Origin: CAWAYR01 sp050250875
Lineage (GTDB): Bacteria; Acidobacteriota; Vicinamibacteria; Vicinamibacterales; UBA2999
Assembly (NCBI GenBank): GCA_050250875.1
Contig: JBFWNV010000008.1
Coordinates: 62,001-126,000, forward strand
Reading direction: 5' to 3'
DNA length: 64,000 nt
Both the position numbers and the translations under genes were made by a program. Below, piece by piece: positions 1-8,355 of this stretch. The notes under the pieces are model-generated. The model had not been told where the DNA came from, made no database searches, and saw only the letters and a list, made by a program, of their open reading frames with translations. The stretch's first letter is position 1. The number at the start of each line of letters is the position of its first letter.

Positions 1-46
1 AAGTGTCACGCCGGGCGCCCGACCCGGGCCGCTATCCTAGTGCGCG

Positions 47-2275
47 ATGCAGTGGCAGTGTCTTTCTCGATGGATGGCGGCCGCGGCGGCCGCGGCCGGG
101 CTGGCCGGCGACGCCGCGGCGCAGACCGCGGCGCAGTTGGAGGTGATGAACTCGGGCCGGCGCACGATCACGGCCGAGCGGATGCGTGACGACGAGCGGA
201 TCGTGCTCGACGGCATCCTCGACGAACCGGTGTGGGGGCGGGCGCAGCACGGCGGCGAGTTCATCATGCAGGACCCGGTGCTCGGCGGCATCCCGACCGA
301 GCGCACCGAAGTGCGCATCGTCTTCAACCGCGACCATCTCTACATCGGCGCGACGCTCTACGACTCGGAGCCCGACAAGCTGAAGGGCAACACCAGCAAG
401 CGCGACGAGTTCCTGAGCGCCGACGACCGGTTCATGTGGACGATGGACACCTTCCTGAACCAGCAGACCGGGTACTTCTTCGAGATGAACCCGTCGGGGC
501 TGATGGCCGACGCCCTCAAGGGCCCGAGCGGCAGCAACGCCCGGGAGTGGGACGGCATCTGGAACGCCAAGGTCCGCCAGAGCGAGATCGGCTGGGTGCT
601 GGAGATCGACCTGCCCTTCCGCAGCCTCGCCTTCGACCCCAACGCGCCGGCGTGGGGCATCAACTTCCAGCGCACCGTGCGCCGCAAACAGGAAGAGCTG
701 CTGTGGACCGGGCACCAGCGCAACCAGGGCCTGCAGCGCATGGCCAACGCCGGCCTCCTGCTCGGGCTCGAGGACGTCAGCCACGGCCGCGGCCTGGAAC
801 TGCGCCCCTACGCCTCGGGCTTCACCTTCGACGCGCCGGGCCGCACGCCGCCAGGCGCCCGCGAGACGTCGGGCGACATCGGCATCGACATGGCCTACAA
901 CCTCACGCCCAGCCTGCGCGGCGTGGCCACGATCAACACCGACTTCGCCGAGACCGAGGTCGATCAGCGGCTGGTCAACCTCACCCGCTTTCCGCTGTTC
1001 CTGCCCGAGCGGCGCACCTTCTTCCTCGACGGCGCCACCTTCTTCGATCTGCCGTTCAACGCTTTCTTCTCGCGACGCGTCGGCCTGGTCGACGGCCAGC
1101 CGCAGCCGATTATCGGCGGCGGCAAACTGAACGGCCAGGCCGGCAGGAACGACCTCGGCGCGTTGTACGTCCGCACCGCCGAAGAGGACCGGGCGCAGGG
1201 CGAGAGCTTCCTGGTCGGCCGCTGGCGCCGCCGCGTGCTGCAGCAGTCCTACTTCGGGGCGTTCTACACCGGCCGGACGACGCACGACAGCGGTGCCCCA
1301 CCGACCCGCACGACCTTCGGCGCCGACTTCCGGCTGGCCACCGCGACGTTCCTCGGCAACAAGAACCTGGCGGTGTCGGGCTACTGGATCGGCATGTCGG
1401 CCGACCCCGCGGCCGCCCGCGACGGCGGTCCCGGCGATCGCGACACGCTGAGCGGCAAGGTCGAGTACCTGAACGACATCTGGGAGGCGACCGGCGAGTA
1501 CCAGGACGTCGGCGCGCTCTACAACCCGGCGGTCGGCTTCACGCCACGGCGCGAGTACCGCCTCTACAACCCCGAACTCATCTGGAGTCCGCGGCCGAAG
1601 ACCCGGCATCCCTACATCCGCCGTTTCCGGTTCGGGCTGAACCCCACCGTCTACACCGACCTCCAGAACCGCAAGCAGTCGGTCGAGGTGAGGATGCAGC
1701 CGTTCCGGCTCGAACTGCACAGCGGCGACAACGCCGAGGTGACGGTGTCGCCCGCGTACGAGCGGCTCGATCAGCCGTTCGAGATCGCCCCCGGAGTCGT
1801 CCTCCCCGGCGGCTCCGACTACCGGTTTCGCCGCTACCGCGTCGCCGTCAACACCGCCAACCAGCGTGTCGTCGCCCTGCGGCCCGAGGTCACCTGGGGG
1901 TCGTTCTTCTCCGGGCAGCGCAACGAATACGTGCTCGGGCTCGACGTCAGGCCGCGGCCCGGCGTCCGCATCAATACCACCTACGAGTACAACCGGGTGT
2001 CGCTGCCCGAGGGGCGCTTCGACACGCGGCTGCTGCGCGTCGTCGCCGACACGCAGTTCAGCCCGTTCATGTACCTGGTCAACAACGTGCAGTACGACTC
2101 GGTCAGCCGTGTGCTCGGCTGGCAGGCCCGCTATCGCTGGATCGTCCGCCCCGGCAACGACGTGTTCTTCGTCTACACCCACAACTGGGTGGAAGACCGC
2201 TTCGACCCCGACGCGCGCTTCCAGACCCTCGACCGGCGCGGCGCGGCGAAGGTGGTCTACACGCGGAGGTTCTGA
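47..2275 (+). CDS. DUF5916 / CBM9-like exported protein
   Basis: Predicted exported, probably outer-membrane protein of 742 residues. Residues 1-26 are a signal peptide ending at AAAQ. Residues about 50-230 form a carbohydrate-binding-module-9-like domain (LDGILDEPVWGRA at 53-65, then IGATLYDSE). From about residue 270 the DUF5916 barrel-like region begins, with INTDFAETEVDQ and FPLFLPERRTFFLDG, the usual signature of the family. The remainder is rich in aromatic and polar beta strands, and the protein ends in RRF, compatible with an outer-membrane barrel terminus. The substrate is unknown; the family is common in Acidobacteria and Bacteroidetes beside TonB-dependent receptors. A second, larger family member lies at 26196-28826. 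The ATG at 47 has no strong ribosome binding site. The gene converges on the TPR gene that follows. Confidence 0.85.
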   Translation: MQWQCLSRWMAAAAAAAGLAGDAAAQTAAQLEVMNSGRRTITAERMRDDERIVLDGILDEPVWGRAQHGGEFIMQDPVLGGIPTERTEVRIVFNRDHLYIGATLYDSEPDKLKGNTSKRDEFLSADDRFMWTMDTFLNQQTGYFFEMNPSGLMADALKGPSGSNAREWDGIWNAKVRQSEIGWVLEIDLPFRSLAFDPNAPAWGINFQRTVRRKQEELLWTGHQRNQGLQRMANAGLLLGLEDVSHGRGLELRPYASGFTFDAPGRTPPGARETSGDIGIDMAYNLTPSLRGVATINTDFAETEVDQRLVNLTRFPLFLPERRTFFLDGATFFDLPFNAFFSRRVGLVDGQPQPIIGGGKLNGQAGRNDLGALYVRTAEEDRAQGESFLVGRWRRRVLQQSYFGAFYTGRTTHDSGAPPTRTTFGADFRLATATFLGNKNLAVSGYWIGMSADPAAARDGGPGDRDTLSGKVEYLNDIWEATGEYQDVGALYNPAVGFTPRREYRLYNPELIWSPRPKTRHPYIRRFRFGLNPTVYTDLQNRKQSVEVRMQPFRLELHSGDNAEVTVSPAYERLDQPFEIAPGVVLPGGSDYRFRRYRVAVNTANQRVVALRPEVTWGSFFSGQRNEYVLGLDVRPRPGVRINTTYEYNRVSLPEGRFDTRLLRVVADTQFSPFMYLVNNVQYDSVSRVLGWQARYRWIVRPGNDVFFVYTHNWVEDRFDPDARFQTLDRRGAAKVVYTRRF

Positions 2276-2277
2276 CC

Positions 2278-2312
2278 AGCGACCAGCGGCTGGCGGCTAG
2301 CGGCTCACGCTC
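2278..2312. repeat. Degenerate heptamer array
   Basis: Five 7-bp units (AGCGACC, AGCGGCT and variants) start two bases after the stop codon of the DUF5916 gene. The centre reads CCAGCGGCTGG, a palindrome, so the array sits between two convergent genes and could fold. This copy matches the GGGRCYN consensus of the other arrays least well. Confidence 0.55.
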
Positions 2313-2332
2313 CCACGGCGTCACGCCCGGTG

Positions 2333-3874
2333 CTAGCGCGCCGACGACGACTGCCGCGCCCTGGCCCTCACCGCCGCCAGGCCCTTCACCGACGGGGTGC
2401 GGTTCGGCGTCCGCAGCAGCGACTGCTCGAAGGCCGCGGCCGCTTCCCTGTCGCGTCCCGCGTCGGCCAGCAGCTCGCCGTACAGCTCGAGCGCCGGCTT
2501 GATCGGATCGGGCGGACCGGACGGCGCTTCCGTCGTCAGTTCGACGTCGGCCGCCTCCTTGGCCAGGGCGATCGCCTGGTCCTTCTGGCCCTGCGCGGCG
2601 CGGATGACCGCCGCAAGTTCCTTTTCGCGGATGGTGTGGGCCTTCACCGCGTAGGCGTTCGAACCGGCCGCCGCCCGCTCGCGGAGGCCGCGCAGCTGCG
2701 CCAGCGCCGCGTCGGCGGTGGCGATGTCGCCCAGCTTGGCGGCGCTGACGCCGACGATGTAGATCCAGGTGGCCGAGCCCTGCGACGGGCCCATGTTCAT
2801 GCCGGGCATGTTGGCATGCTCGCCGCCGGCCGCCGCCGGCGCCGGCAGCTCGAGCTTCTCCCATTGCCCCGATTCCTGGATGTGGCGCGCCCGCATGCCC
2901 AGGTAGCCGTCGCGGATCCCGGCGCTGGTCGGGTTGCGATCGGCGGCCTGCCGGGCCAGCTCCACGTTCTTCTTCGACTCGGCGAAGTCGCCGAGCATCT
3001 GGTTGGCATAGGCGAGCCAGCCGAGCGTGTGGAAGTCTTCGCGGCCCTCGGCGAGCTTCAGCTTGGCGTTGGTGTCCACCGCCGCCTTGTAGGCGACGAT
3101 GTTCGACTGCTTGACCCGCTCCCACATCCCGCGCTGCACGTAGATGTGCGAGGGCATGTGGAGGGCGTGCGCGGCCGACGGCGCGATCTGGGCGTAGGCG
3201 TTGGCGGCATCCAGGGCCAGCGGGGCGTGGTCGGGGTCGTCGAAGGCGTGGATGATGAAGTGGGCCGCGCCGGGATGCTTGGGATTGGCGGCGAAGATCT
3301 TCTGGCCGATCGACGCGGCCAGCGCCTGGCGGCGATAGCCGGTGTCGCCGGGACGCACCGTGCCGAGGAGCGACAGCGCGTAGAACGTGCCGATCTCGTG
3401 ATCGTCCGGATACTGCGCGTACAGCGCCGCCATGGCGCTCGAGTAGGCCAGGTCGCGGGCCAGCTTGTCGCCCGGGCCGAAGTAGAGCACCTGCTGCGCC
3501 TCGAGGAACGCCTTCTCCTTGGGCAGCTTCGCCTTGGCCAAGCGCGCCTCGTGGGTCGGCGCCAGCTTCTCGAGGGCGGCCTTCGCCTTGGCGATGTCCT
3601 GCTGCGCCCACAGCGGGTGGTTGTGGCTCATCGCCTCGCCCCAGTAGGCCATGGCGAAGTTCGGGTCGGCCTTCTGCGCCTGCTGGAACGCCACGGCCGC
3701 CTCGTCGAACTCGAAGTTGTGCAAGGCCATGACGCCGGTCAGAAACGCCGGCTGCGCCGCCGCCGCCCCCGACGTCGGGAACGTGATCGACCCGAACTGC
3801 TGGCCGGCCAGCGACGCCGAGAAGGCCGCCACCGCCGAAAGCATCACCGCCGCCACCGTACGCCCACGACCCAT
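2333..3874 (-). CDS. Exported TPR-repeat protein
   Basis: A 513-residue exported protein. The first ~25 residues (MGRGRTVAAVMLSAVAAFSA) form a signal peptide. From about residue 45 it is built of tetratricopeptide-like helices (GVMALHNFEFDEAAVAFQQA, DPNFAMAYWGEA), continuing through FFALSLLGTV-like helices to the C-terminus. A histidine-rich patch (AMSHNHPLW, HFIIHAFDD, HALHMPSHIY) is shared by a family of acidobacterial TPR proteins of unknown role and could bind metal, which is inference. A TTG at 3880 could also start the frame, but ATG at 3874 has AGGAG six bases upstream and is preferred. It is divergent from the gamma-glutamyltransferase, with a perfect palindrome in the shared promoter region. 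Confidence 0.8.
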   Translation of the reverse strand: MGRGRTVAAVMLSAVAAFSASLAGQQFGSITFPTSGAAAAQPAFLTGVMALHNFEFDEAAVAFQQAQKADPNFAMAYWGEAMSHNHPLWAQQDIAKAKAALEKLAPTHEARLAKAKLPKEKAFLEAQQVLYFGPGDKLARDLAYSSAMAALYAQYPDDHEIGTFYALSLLGTVRPGDTGYRRQALAASIGQKIFAANPKHPGAAHFIIHAFDDPDHAPLALDAANAYAQIAPSAAHALHMPSHIYVQRGMWERVKQSNIVAYKAAVDTNAKLKLAEGREDFHTLGWLAYANQMLGDFAESKKNVELARQAADRNPTSAGIRDGYLGMRARHIQESGQWEKLELPAPAAAGGEHANMPGMNMGPSQGSATWIYIVGVSAAKLGDIATADAALAQLRGLRERAAAGSNAYAVKAHTIREKELAAVIRAAQGQKDQAIALAKEAADVELTTEAPSGPPDPIKPALELYGELLADAGRDREAAAAFEQSLLRTPNRTPSVKGLAAVRARARQSSSAR

Positions 3875-3895
3875 GGTCAACTCCTGTTGCAGAAC

Positions 3896-3917
3896 CGCGG
3901 GACCGTGCGGTCCCGCG
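3896..3917. promoter_or_regulatory. Perfect 10-bp inverted repeat in divergent promoter region
   Basis: CGCGGGACCG and its exact complement are separated by TG, giving a 22-bp palindrome between the divergent TPR and gamma-glutamyltransferase genes. The position suits an operator shared by both genes; a hairpin in the leader of either transcript is the alternative. No promoter hexamers could be assigned with confidence. Confidence 0.5.
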
Positions 3918-3996
3918 CCGTCAGCCTGACAGCTTACACCCGCGCGCCCGGGCCGGCCGGCGGTTACACTAGCCCCTCATCCGGGAGGACCCTCCG

Positions 3997-5820
3997 ATGC
4001 AGCTGCGCACTCCTGTTCTGGCGTCGGCGTTCGCCGTCGCCATCGGCGGCACCGTCATCCTCGGCCAGCAGCAGGCGGCCGAAGCCCCGGCCTCGGCGCG
4101 TCCCGCCATGACCCGTCCGGCGGTGGCCGGACGCCACGGGCTGGTCACCTCGGGACACCCCATCGCGTCGGCAGCCGGACTGCAGGTCCTCATCAAGGGC
4201 GGCAATGCCTTCGATGCCGTGGCCGCCGTCGGCGCCATGGCCGGGCTGGGCGAGCCCGAGATGAACGGCATCGGCGGCAACGGCTTCATGACCGTCTTCC
4301 ACAAGGCCACCAACACCGTGTGGTCGGTGTCGATGGCCGGCGCCGCGCCCAAGGCGGTGGTGCCCGCCGAGATGACACCCGAGACGCTGAACGCCGGCAT
4401 GAAGGCCGGCATCGTGCCCGGCAACCTCGGCGGCTACCTGTCGGCCCTCGAGCGCTACGGCACGATGTCGCTCGCCGAGGTGTTCGCGCCGGCGATCGAG
4501 ACCGCCGAGCTGGGCTATCCGATCGACCCGATGCTGGCGGCCTCGATCGCCCGCGGCCAGAAGAACCTCGCCCGCTACCCCACGACGGCGAAGATCTTCC
4601 TGCCCGGCGGCCGTCCGCTCGCGGCCGGCGACCTGCTGAAGAACCCCGACTACGCCGCCACGCTGCGCAAGCTGGTCGAGGCCGAGCAGCAGGCCCTGAA
4701 GAAAGGGGCGTCGCGCGCCGAGGCGATCCGCGCCGCCGTCGACCGCTTCTACCGCGGCGACATCGCCCAGGAGTTCGACCGCTTCTTCCGCGAGAACGGC
4801 GGCGTGCTGCGCGCGTCGGATCTGGCCGCCTACCGGCCCGAGTGGACGCCGCCGCTGCACACGACCTATCGCGGCTACGACGTCTACAGCAACCCGGCCA
4901 CCTCGCGCGGCGGCTTCGAGGTGCTGATGGGCGCCAACCTGATCGAGCCGGTGGACATGAAGGCCGCCGGGCCGAACTCGCCGGCGGCGCTGCACGCGAT
5001 CATCGAGGCGATCAAGATCTCGAAGGCCGACATCTACAAGTACGTCGCCGACCCGGCGTTCGTCACCGTGCCGACGGCCGGCCTGCTGTCGAAGCCGTTC
5101 GCCGCCGCGCGCCGGGCGCTGTTCGATCCGGCGCGCGCCATCGCCTACCCGCCGGCGGGCACGCCCGAGGGCAGCCCGTCGCCGTCGCCGCGCGCGGCTG
5201 GACCGGCGTTCGACGATCGCTACGACGGCGAGCTGCACACCACCTCGTTCTCGATCGCCGACCGCTTCGGCAACGCCGTCGGCGTGACGCCGACCCTCGG
5301 CGGGCTGTTCGGCAACAACGTCGTCGTCGGCTCGACCGGGCTGCTGCTGAACAACGGGATGCGCCTCGGTTCGACCTCGCCCTACCCCACCGACGCCAAC
5401 TACGTCGGTCCCGGCAAGATCCCGATCCTCAACAACTCGCCGATCGTCGTCCTGAAGGACGGCAGGCTGGCCTACGTGTTCGGCACACCCGGCGGCGAGA
5501 CCATCGGCCAGACCGAGTTCCAGGTGCTGGTCAACCTGCTCGACTTCGCCCTGCCCGTGCAGCAGGCGATCGAGGCGCCACGGCTGGCGCTGAACGCCGA
5601 ACCCAACTTCTACAAGCCGGGCGCCGCCATCACCGTGCAGATCGAGGGCCGGGTGCCGGCGGCGACCATCGAGGCGCTGAAGGCGATGGGCCACACCGTG
5701 CGCGTGCTGCCCGGCTGGGGCAGCCTCGGCCACATGCAGGTCATCGGCGTCGACCCGCGGACCGGCGCGATGACCGCCGGGGCCGACCCGCGCCGCACCG
5801 GCTACGCGATGGGCTACTGA
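3997..5820 (+). CDS. ggt: Gamma-glutamyltransferase
   Basis: Periplasmic Ntn-hydrolase that transfers or hydrolyses the gamma-glutamyl group of glutathione and related compounds. It has 607 residues, near the family length. Residues 1-24 are a signal peptide. The N-terminal family signature is present (GLVTSGHPIASAAGLQVL, GGNAFDAVAA). The autoprocessing site is HTTSFSIAD, so the nucleophile of the small subunit should be Thr415, with cleavage after His414. The glycine-rich GGETIGQTEFQ segment of the small subunit follows. The ribosome binding site GGAGG (3984-3988) is followed two bases later by its complement CCTCC just before the ATG, so a small hairpin could mask it. A diguanylate cyclase gene follows after 27 bases. 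Confidence 0.93.
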   Translation: MQLRTPVLASAFAVAIGGTVILGQQQAAEAPASARPAMTRPAVAGRHGLVTSGHPIASAAGLQVLIKGGNAFDAVAAVGAMAGLGEPEMNGIGGNGFMTVFHKATNTVWSVSMAGAAPKAVVPAEMTPETLNAGMKAGIVPGNLGGYLSALERYGTMSLAEVFAPAIETAELGYPIDPMLAASIARGQKNLARYPTTAKIFLPGGRPLAAGDLLKNPDYAATLRKLVEAEQQALKKGASRAEAIRAAVDRFYRGDIAQEFDRFFRENGGVLRASDLAAYRPEWTPPLHTTYRGYDVYSNPATSRGGFEVLMGANLIEPVDMKAAGPNSPAALHAIIEAIKISKADIYKYVADPAFVTVPTAGLLSKPFAAARRALFDPARAIAYPPAGTPEGSPSPSPRAAGPAFDDRYDGELHTTSFSIADRFGNAVGVTPTLGGLFGNNVVVGSTGLLLNNGMRLGSTSPYPTDANYVGPGKIPILNNSPIVVLKDGRLAYVFGTPGGETIGQTEFQVLVNLLDFALPVQQAIEAPRLALNAEPNFYKPGAAITVQIEGRVPAATIEALKAMGHTVRVLPGWGSLGHMQVIGVDPRTGAMTAGADPRRTGYAMGY

Positions 5821-5847
5821 CGACTCCGTCGCTGTCTGAGCAGGCAG

Positions 5848-6966
5848 ATGCCCGCCCGCCGCCTGTATCAGCGCCTCGGCCGATCGATTGCCGGCTGGAG
5901 CGACCCGATCAGCCGCGATCTCGGCCGATCGGGCGACCTGTTCGTCGCCCGGTTCCGCCTCGGGCTGCTCCTGCTGCTCACGCTGGTGCCGCTCTCGACC
6001 TCGCTGGCCAACCCCGGACAGGTCGAGAACTGGCTCGGCCTCGCCTCGATCGGCGTGGCCCTCGGGTTCGCGGTGTGGTTCGAACGGCTGGCGGCCCGTG
6101 ACGTGCCACCGTGGTGGCTGGGCTTCGCCACCAGCCAGTTCGACGTCGCGGTGATCTCGCTCGGCTTCGTCAGCTTCATCCTCGCCGGCCGGCCGATCGT
6201 CGCGTCGAACAGCCTGGTCCACTACACGATGTACTTCGTGGCGCTGGCCGGCACCGGCCTCCGCTACGACCCGCGGGTGTGCCTGGCAGCGGGCGCCGCG
6301 GCGCTGGTGCAGTACGGGGCGATCATCAGCTGGGTCGGGCTGAACGAGCCGGCGGCGTGGACGGTGGAGCCGATCTACGGAACGTTCCAGTGGGACTCAC
6401 AGGTGAGCCGCCTGCAGCTGATCGCCGTCGCCACCATCATCCATGCCGCCGTGGTGGTGCGGTCGCGCACCTTCTGGCTCGACTCGATGCGCGACGCCCT
6501 CACCGGTCTGTTCAACCGCGGCTTCTTCGACGAGAGTCTCGCCCGTCTGGTCCACGGCCAGGCCGATGGCGCGCGGCCGTTCACGCTGGCGCTGATCGAC
6601 CTCGACGACTTCAAGGCGGTCAACGATCGCCATGGGCATCAAGCCGGCGACGAGGCGCTGCGCTACGCCGCCGACCGGCTGCGCGAGGCGTTCCGCGAGG
6701 ACGACATCATCGCCCGCTACGGCGGCGAGGAGTTCGCTGTCCTGGTCCAGGCCGACCGCGGCGCGGCGGTGGCCCGGCTCGAGGCGTGGCGCCTCGCCCT
6801 GAACGCCGACTCGCGCAGCCCCCGCCTGTCGGCCAGCGTCGGCATCGCCAGCCTGCCGGAAGACGGCCGCGACGCCGCCGCCCTCGTCGACGTGGCCGAT
6901 CGCCGGCTCTATGCCGCGAAAGACGCCGGACGCAACCGGCTCATCGCCGAGGGATACGCCGCGTGA
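5848..6966 (+). CDS. Membrane-anchored diguanylate cyclase (GGDEF)
   Basis: Makes cyclic di-GMP from two GTP. Residues about 30-215 hold several hydrophobic segments (LGLLLLLTLVPLSTSL, WLGLASIGVALGFAVWF, VISLGFVSFILAG, VCLAAGAAALVQYGAII), so the sensor is a polytopic membrane domain rather than a recognised PAS or GAF domain. The GGDEF domain covers about 210-370: DALTGLFNRGFFDE, the metal and guanine region LIDLDDFKAVNDRHGHQAGD, and an intact active-site loop RYGGEEF at 290-296. No RxxD inhibitory site stands directly before the loop and no EAL domain is present. The stop overlaps the GTG start of the next gene by four bases, so the two are translationally coupled. Confidence 0.93.
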   Translation: MPARRLYQRLGRSIAGWSDPISRDLGRSGDLFVARFRLGLLLLLTLVPLSTSLANPGQVENWLGLASIGVALGFAVWFERLAARDVPPWWLGFATSQFDVAVISLGFVSFILAGRPIVASNSLVHYTMYFVALAGTGLRYDPRVCLAAGAAALVQYGAIISWVGLNEPAAWTVEPIYGTFQWDSQVSRLQLIAVATIIHAAVVVRSRTFWLDSMRDALTGLFNRGFFDESLARLVHGQADGARPFTLALIDLDDFKAVNDRHGHQAGDEALRYAADRLREAFREDDIIARYGGEEFAVLVQADRGAAVARLEAWRLALNADSRSPRLSASVGIASLPEDGRDAAALVDVADRRLYAAKDAGRNRLIAEGYAA

Positions 6967-8099
6967 CCCGCCGGCTCCGCCCCGGCCGAGCCGCTGCATT
7001 CGCCGGCGTGGCGCTGCTGCTCGCCGCACTCGCCGCCGCCGAACGGATCGCGGCGCGGGCCGCGGCCCAGACCGCCGCCCCGCCGCGCTTCGCCGTCGAT
7101 CCCGCGTGGCCGGCGCTGCCGCCGCAGTGGACACTGGGCCAGGTCACCGGCGTCGCCGTGGACGACCGCGATCACGTCTGGGTGCTGCACCGACCATGGT
7201 CGCTCACCGATGACGAGAAGGCGCAGAACCCGGAGGCGGCCTGCTGCACCGCGGCGCCCCCCGTGCTCGAGTTCGACGCCAGCGGTCGGTACATCAACGG
7301 CTGGGGCGGCGCCGGCGCCGGCTACGAGTGGCCGGAGGACGAACACGCCATCCACGTCGATCACAAGCGCAACGTCTGGATCACCTCGGCCGGCGGGCCG
7401 CGCCTGTCCGGCGGCCGGGAGAACCAGATCCTGAAGTTCACCAGCGACGGCCGGTTCCTGCTGCAGATCGGCCGGCGTGGCCAGAGCCGCGGCTCGCTCG
7501 ACACCGCCAACGTCAACAACGCCGCGGATGTCCACGTCGACCCGGCCACCAACGAGCTCTACGTCGCCGACGGCTACGTCAATCGCCGGGTCATCGTCTA
7601 CGACGCCGACAGCGGCGCGTTCAAGCGGATGTGGGGCGCCTACGGCCGGCCGCCCGACGACGCGGCGCCGAAGGCGGTGACCTACGACGGCCCGCCGCCG
7701 GCGCAGTTCAACCTGGTCCACGGTATCCGGGTGTCGCGCGACGGCAAGGTCTACGTCGCCGACCGCCGCAACAACCGGATGCAAGTGTTCACGACGGCCG
7801 GCGCGTTCGAGCGGGAGATCTTCGTCGAGCGGCGGACGAAGCTGCTCGGCACGGCGTTCTCGGTCGCCTTCTCAGCGGACCGCGACCAGCGCTGGCTGTA
7901 CCTGGCCGACGCCGGCAACGGCAAGGTGCACGTCTACGATCGCACGTCGCTCACCGAAGCCGCCGCCATCGGCCGCATCGGGCGCTACGCCGGGCAGTTC
8001 GTGTTCCTCCACGCACTGGCCGTCGACTCGCGGGGCGATCTCTACGCCGCCGAGGTCGGCACCGGGCGGCGGGTGCAGAAGTTCGTGGTCGCCCGTTGA
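6963..8099 (+). CDS. Exported NHL-repeat six-bladed beta-propeller protein
   Basis: A 378-residue secreted propeller. The start is GTG inside the GTGA overlap with the diguanylate cyclase gene. A signal peptide precedes QTAAPPRFAVDPAWPALPP. NHL-type blades recur: VAVDDRDHVWVLHRP, IHVDHKRNVWITSAGG, VHVDPATNELYVADGYVNRR, IRVSRDGKVYVADRRNNRMQ and LAVDSRGDLYAAEVGTGRR. An ACCTAAPP-like insertion, with two adjacent cysteines, lies between the first blades. The family includes peptidyl-alpha-hydroxyglycine lyase-like proteins, but no catalytic assignment can be made. A related propeller lies at 41306-42388. The coupling to a c-di-GMP synthase may be incidental. Confidence 0.85.
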   Translation: MTRRLRPGRAAAFAGVALLLAALAAAERIAARAAAQTAAPPRFAVDPAWPALPPQWTLGQVTGVAVDDRDHVWVLHRPWSLTDDEKAQNPEAACCTAAPPVLEFDASGRYINGWGGAGAGYEWPEDEHAIHVDHKRNVWITSAGGPRLSGGRENQILKFTSDGRFLLQIGRRGQSRGSLDTANVNNAADVHVDPATNELYVADGYVNRRVIVYDADSGAFKRMWGAYGRPPDDAAPKAVTYDGPPPAQFNLVHGIRVSRDGKVYVADRRNNRMQVFTTAGAFEREIFVERRTKLLGTAFSVAFSADRDQRWLYLADAGNGKVHVYDRTSLTEAAAIGRIGRYAGQFVFLHALAVDSRGDLYAAEVGTGRRVQKFVVAR

Positions 8100-8290
8100 C
8101 CGCGCGGCGACCGGACGCTCACGGCCGCGGCGACAGGTCGCACGGGGCGACGCCGCGGCGCCACGACGTCAAGGCGTGCGGGTTCGACCAGCGGCCAGAA
8201 CTCGCTCTGGGCGCGGCCGCTCAGTGATGCCGCTCCGACGATCGCCGCGGCGATCGCCCACGTTCGTGCGTCGCACCTGGTGCCGCGCAT
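8042..8290 (-). pseudogene. Possible 5' remnant of an exported-protein gene
   Basis: ATG at 8290 is preceded by AGGAGG at an ideal seven-base spacing and opens a clear signal peptide (TWAIAAAIVGAASLSGRAQ) followed by SEFWPLVEPARLDVV. After about residue 45 the reading becomes arginine-rich and runs antisense into the 3' end of the NHL gene, ending at 8042. A good ribosome binding site and signal peptide with no credible mature domain suggest a truncated gene, possibly the start of a beta-barrel protein whose mature part begins with a similar S-x-FWP motif. It could instead be a genuine small secreted protein of 82 residues. Confidence 0.4.
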
Positions 8291-8355
8291 GACCACGCCT
8301 CCTGCTGGTGGACCGGTCCGGGCGGATTCCGCGCAGTCCAGCCCTGCGCCGCGGC

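Noticed and set aside
32..2182. Long open frame antisense to the DUF5916 gene, and many similar long antisense frames (for example 22168-24153 and 57702-62747).
   Set aside because: They are Arg/Ala/Pro-rich, lack domains and ribosome binding sites, and arise because stop codons are rare on the opposite strand of GC-rich genes.
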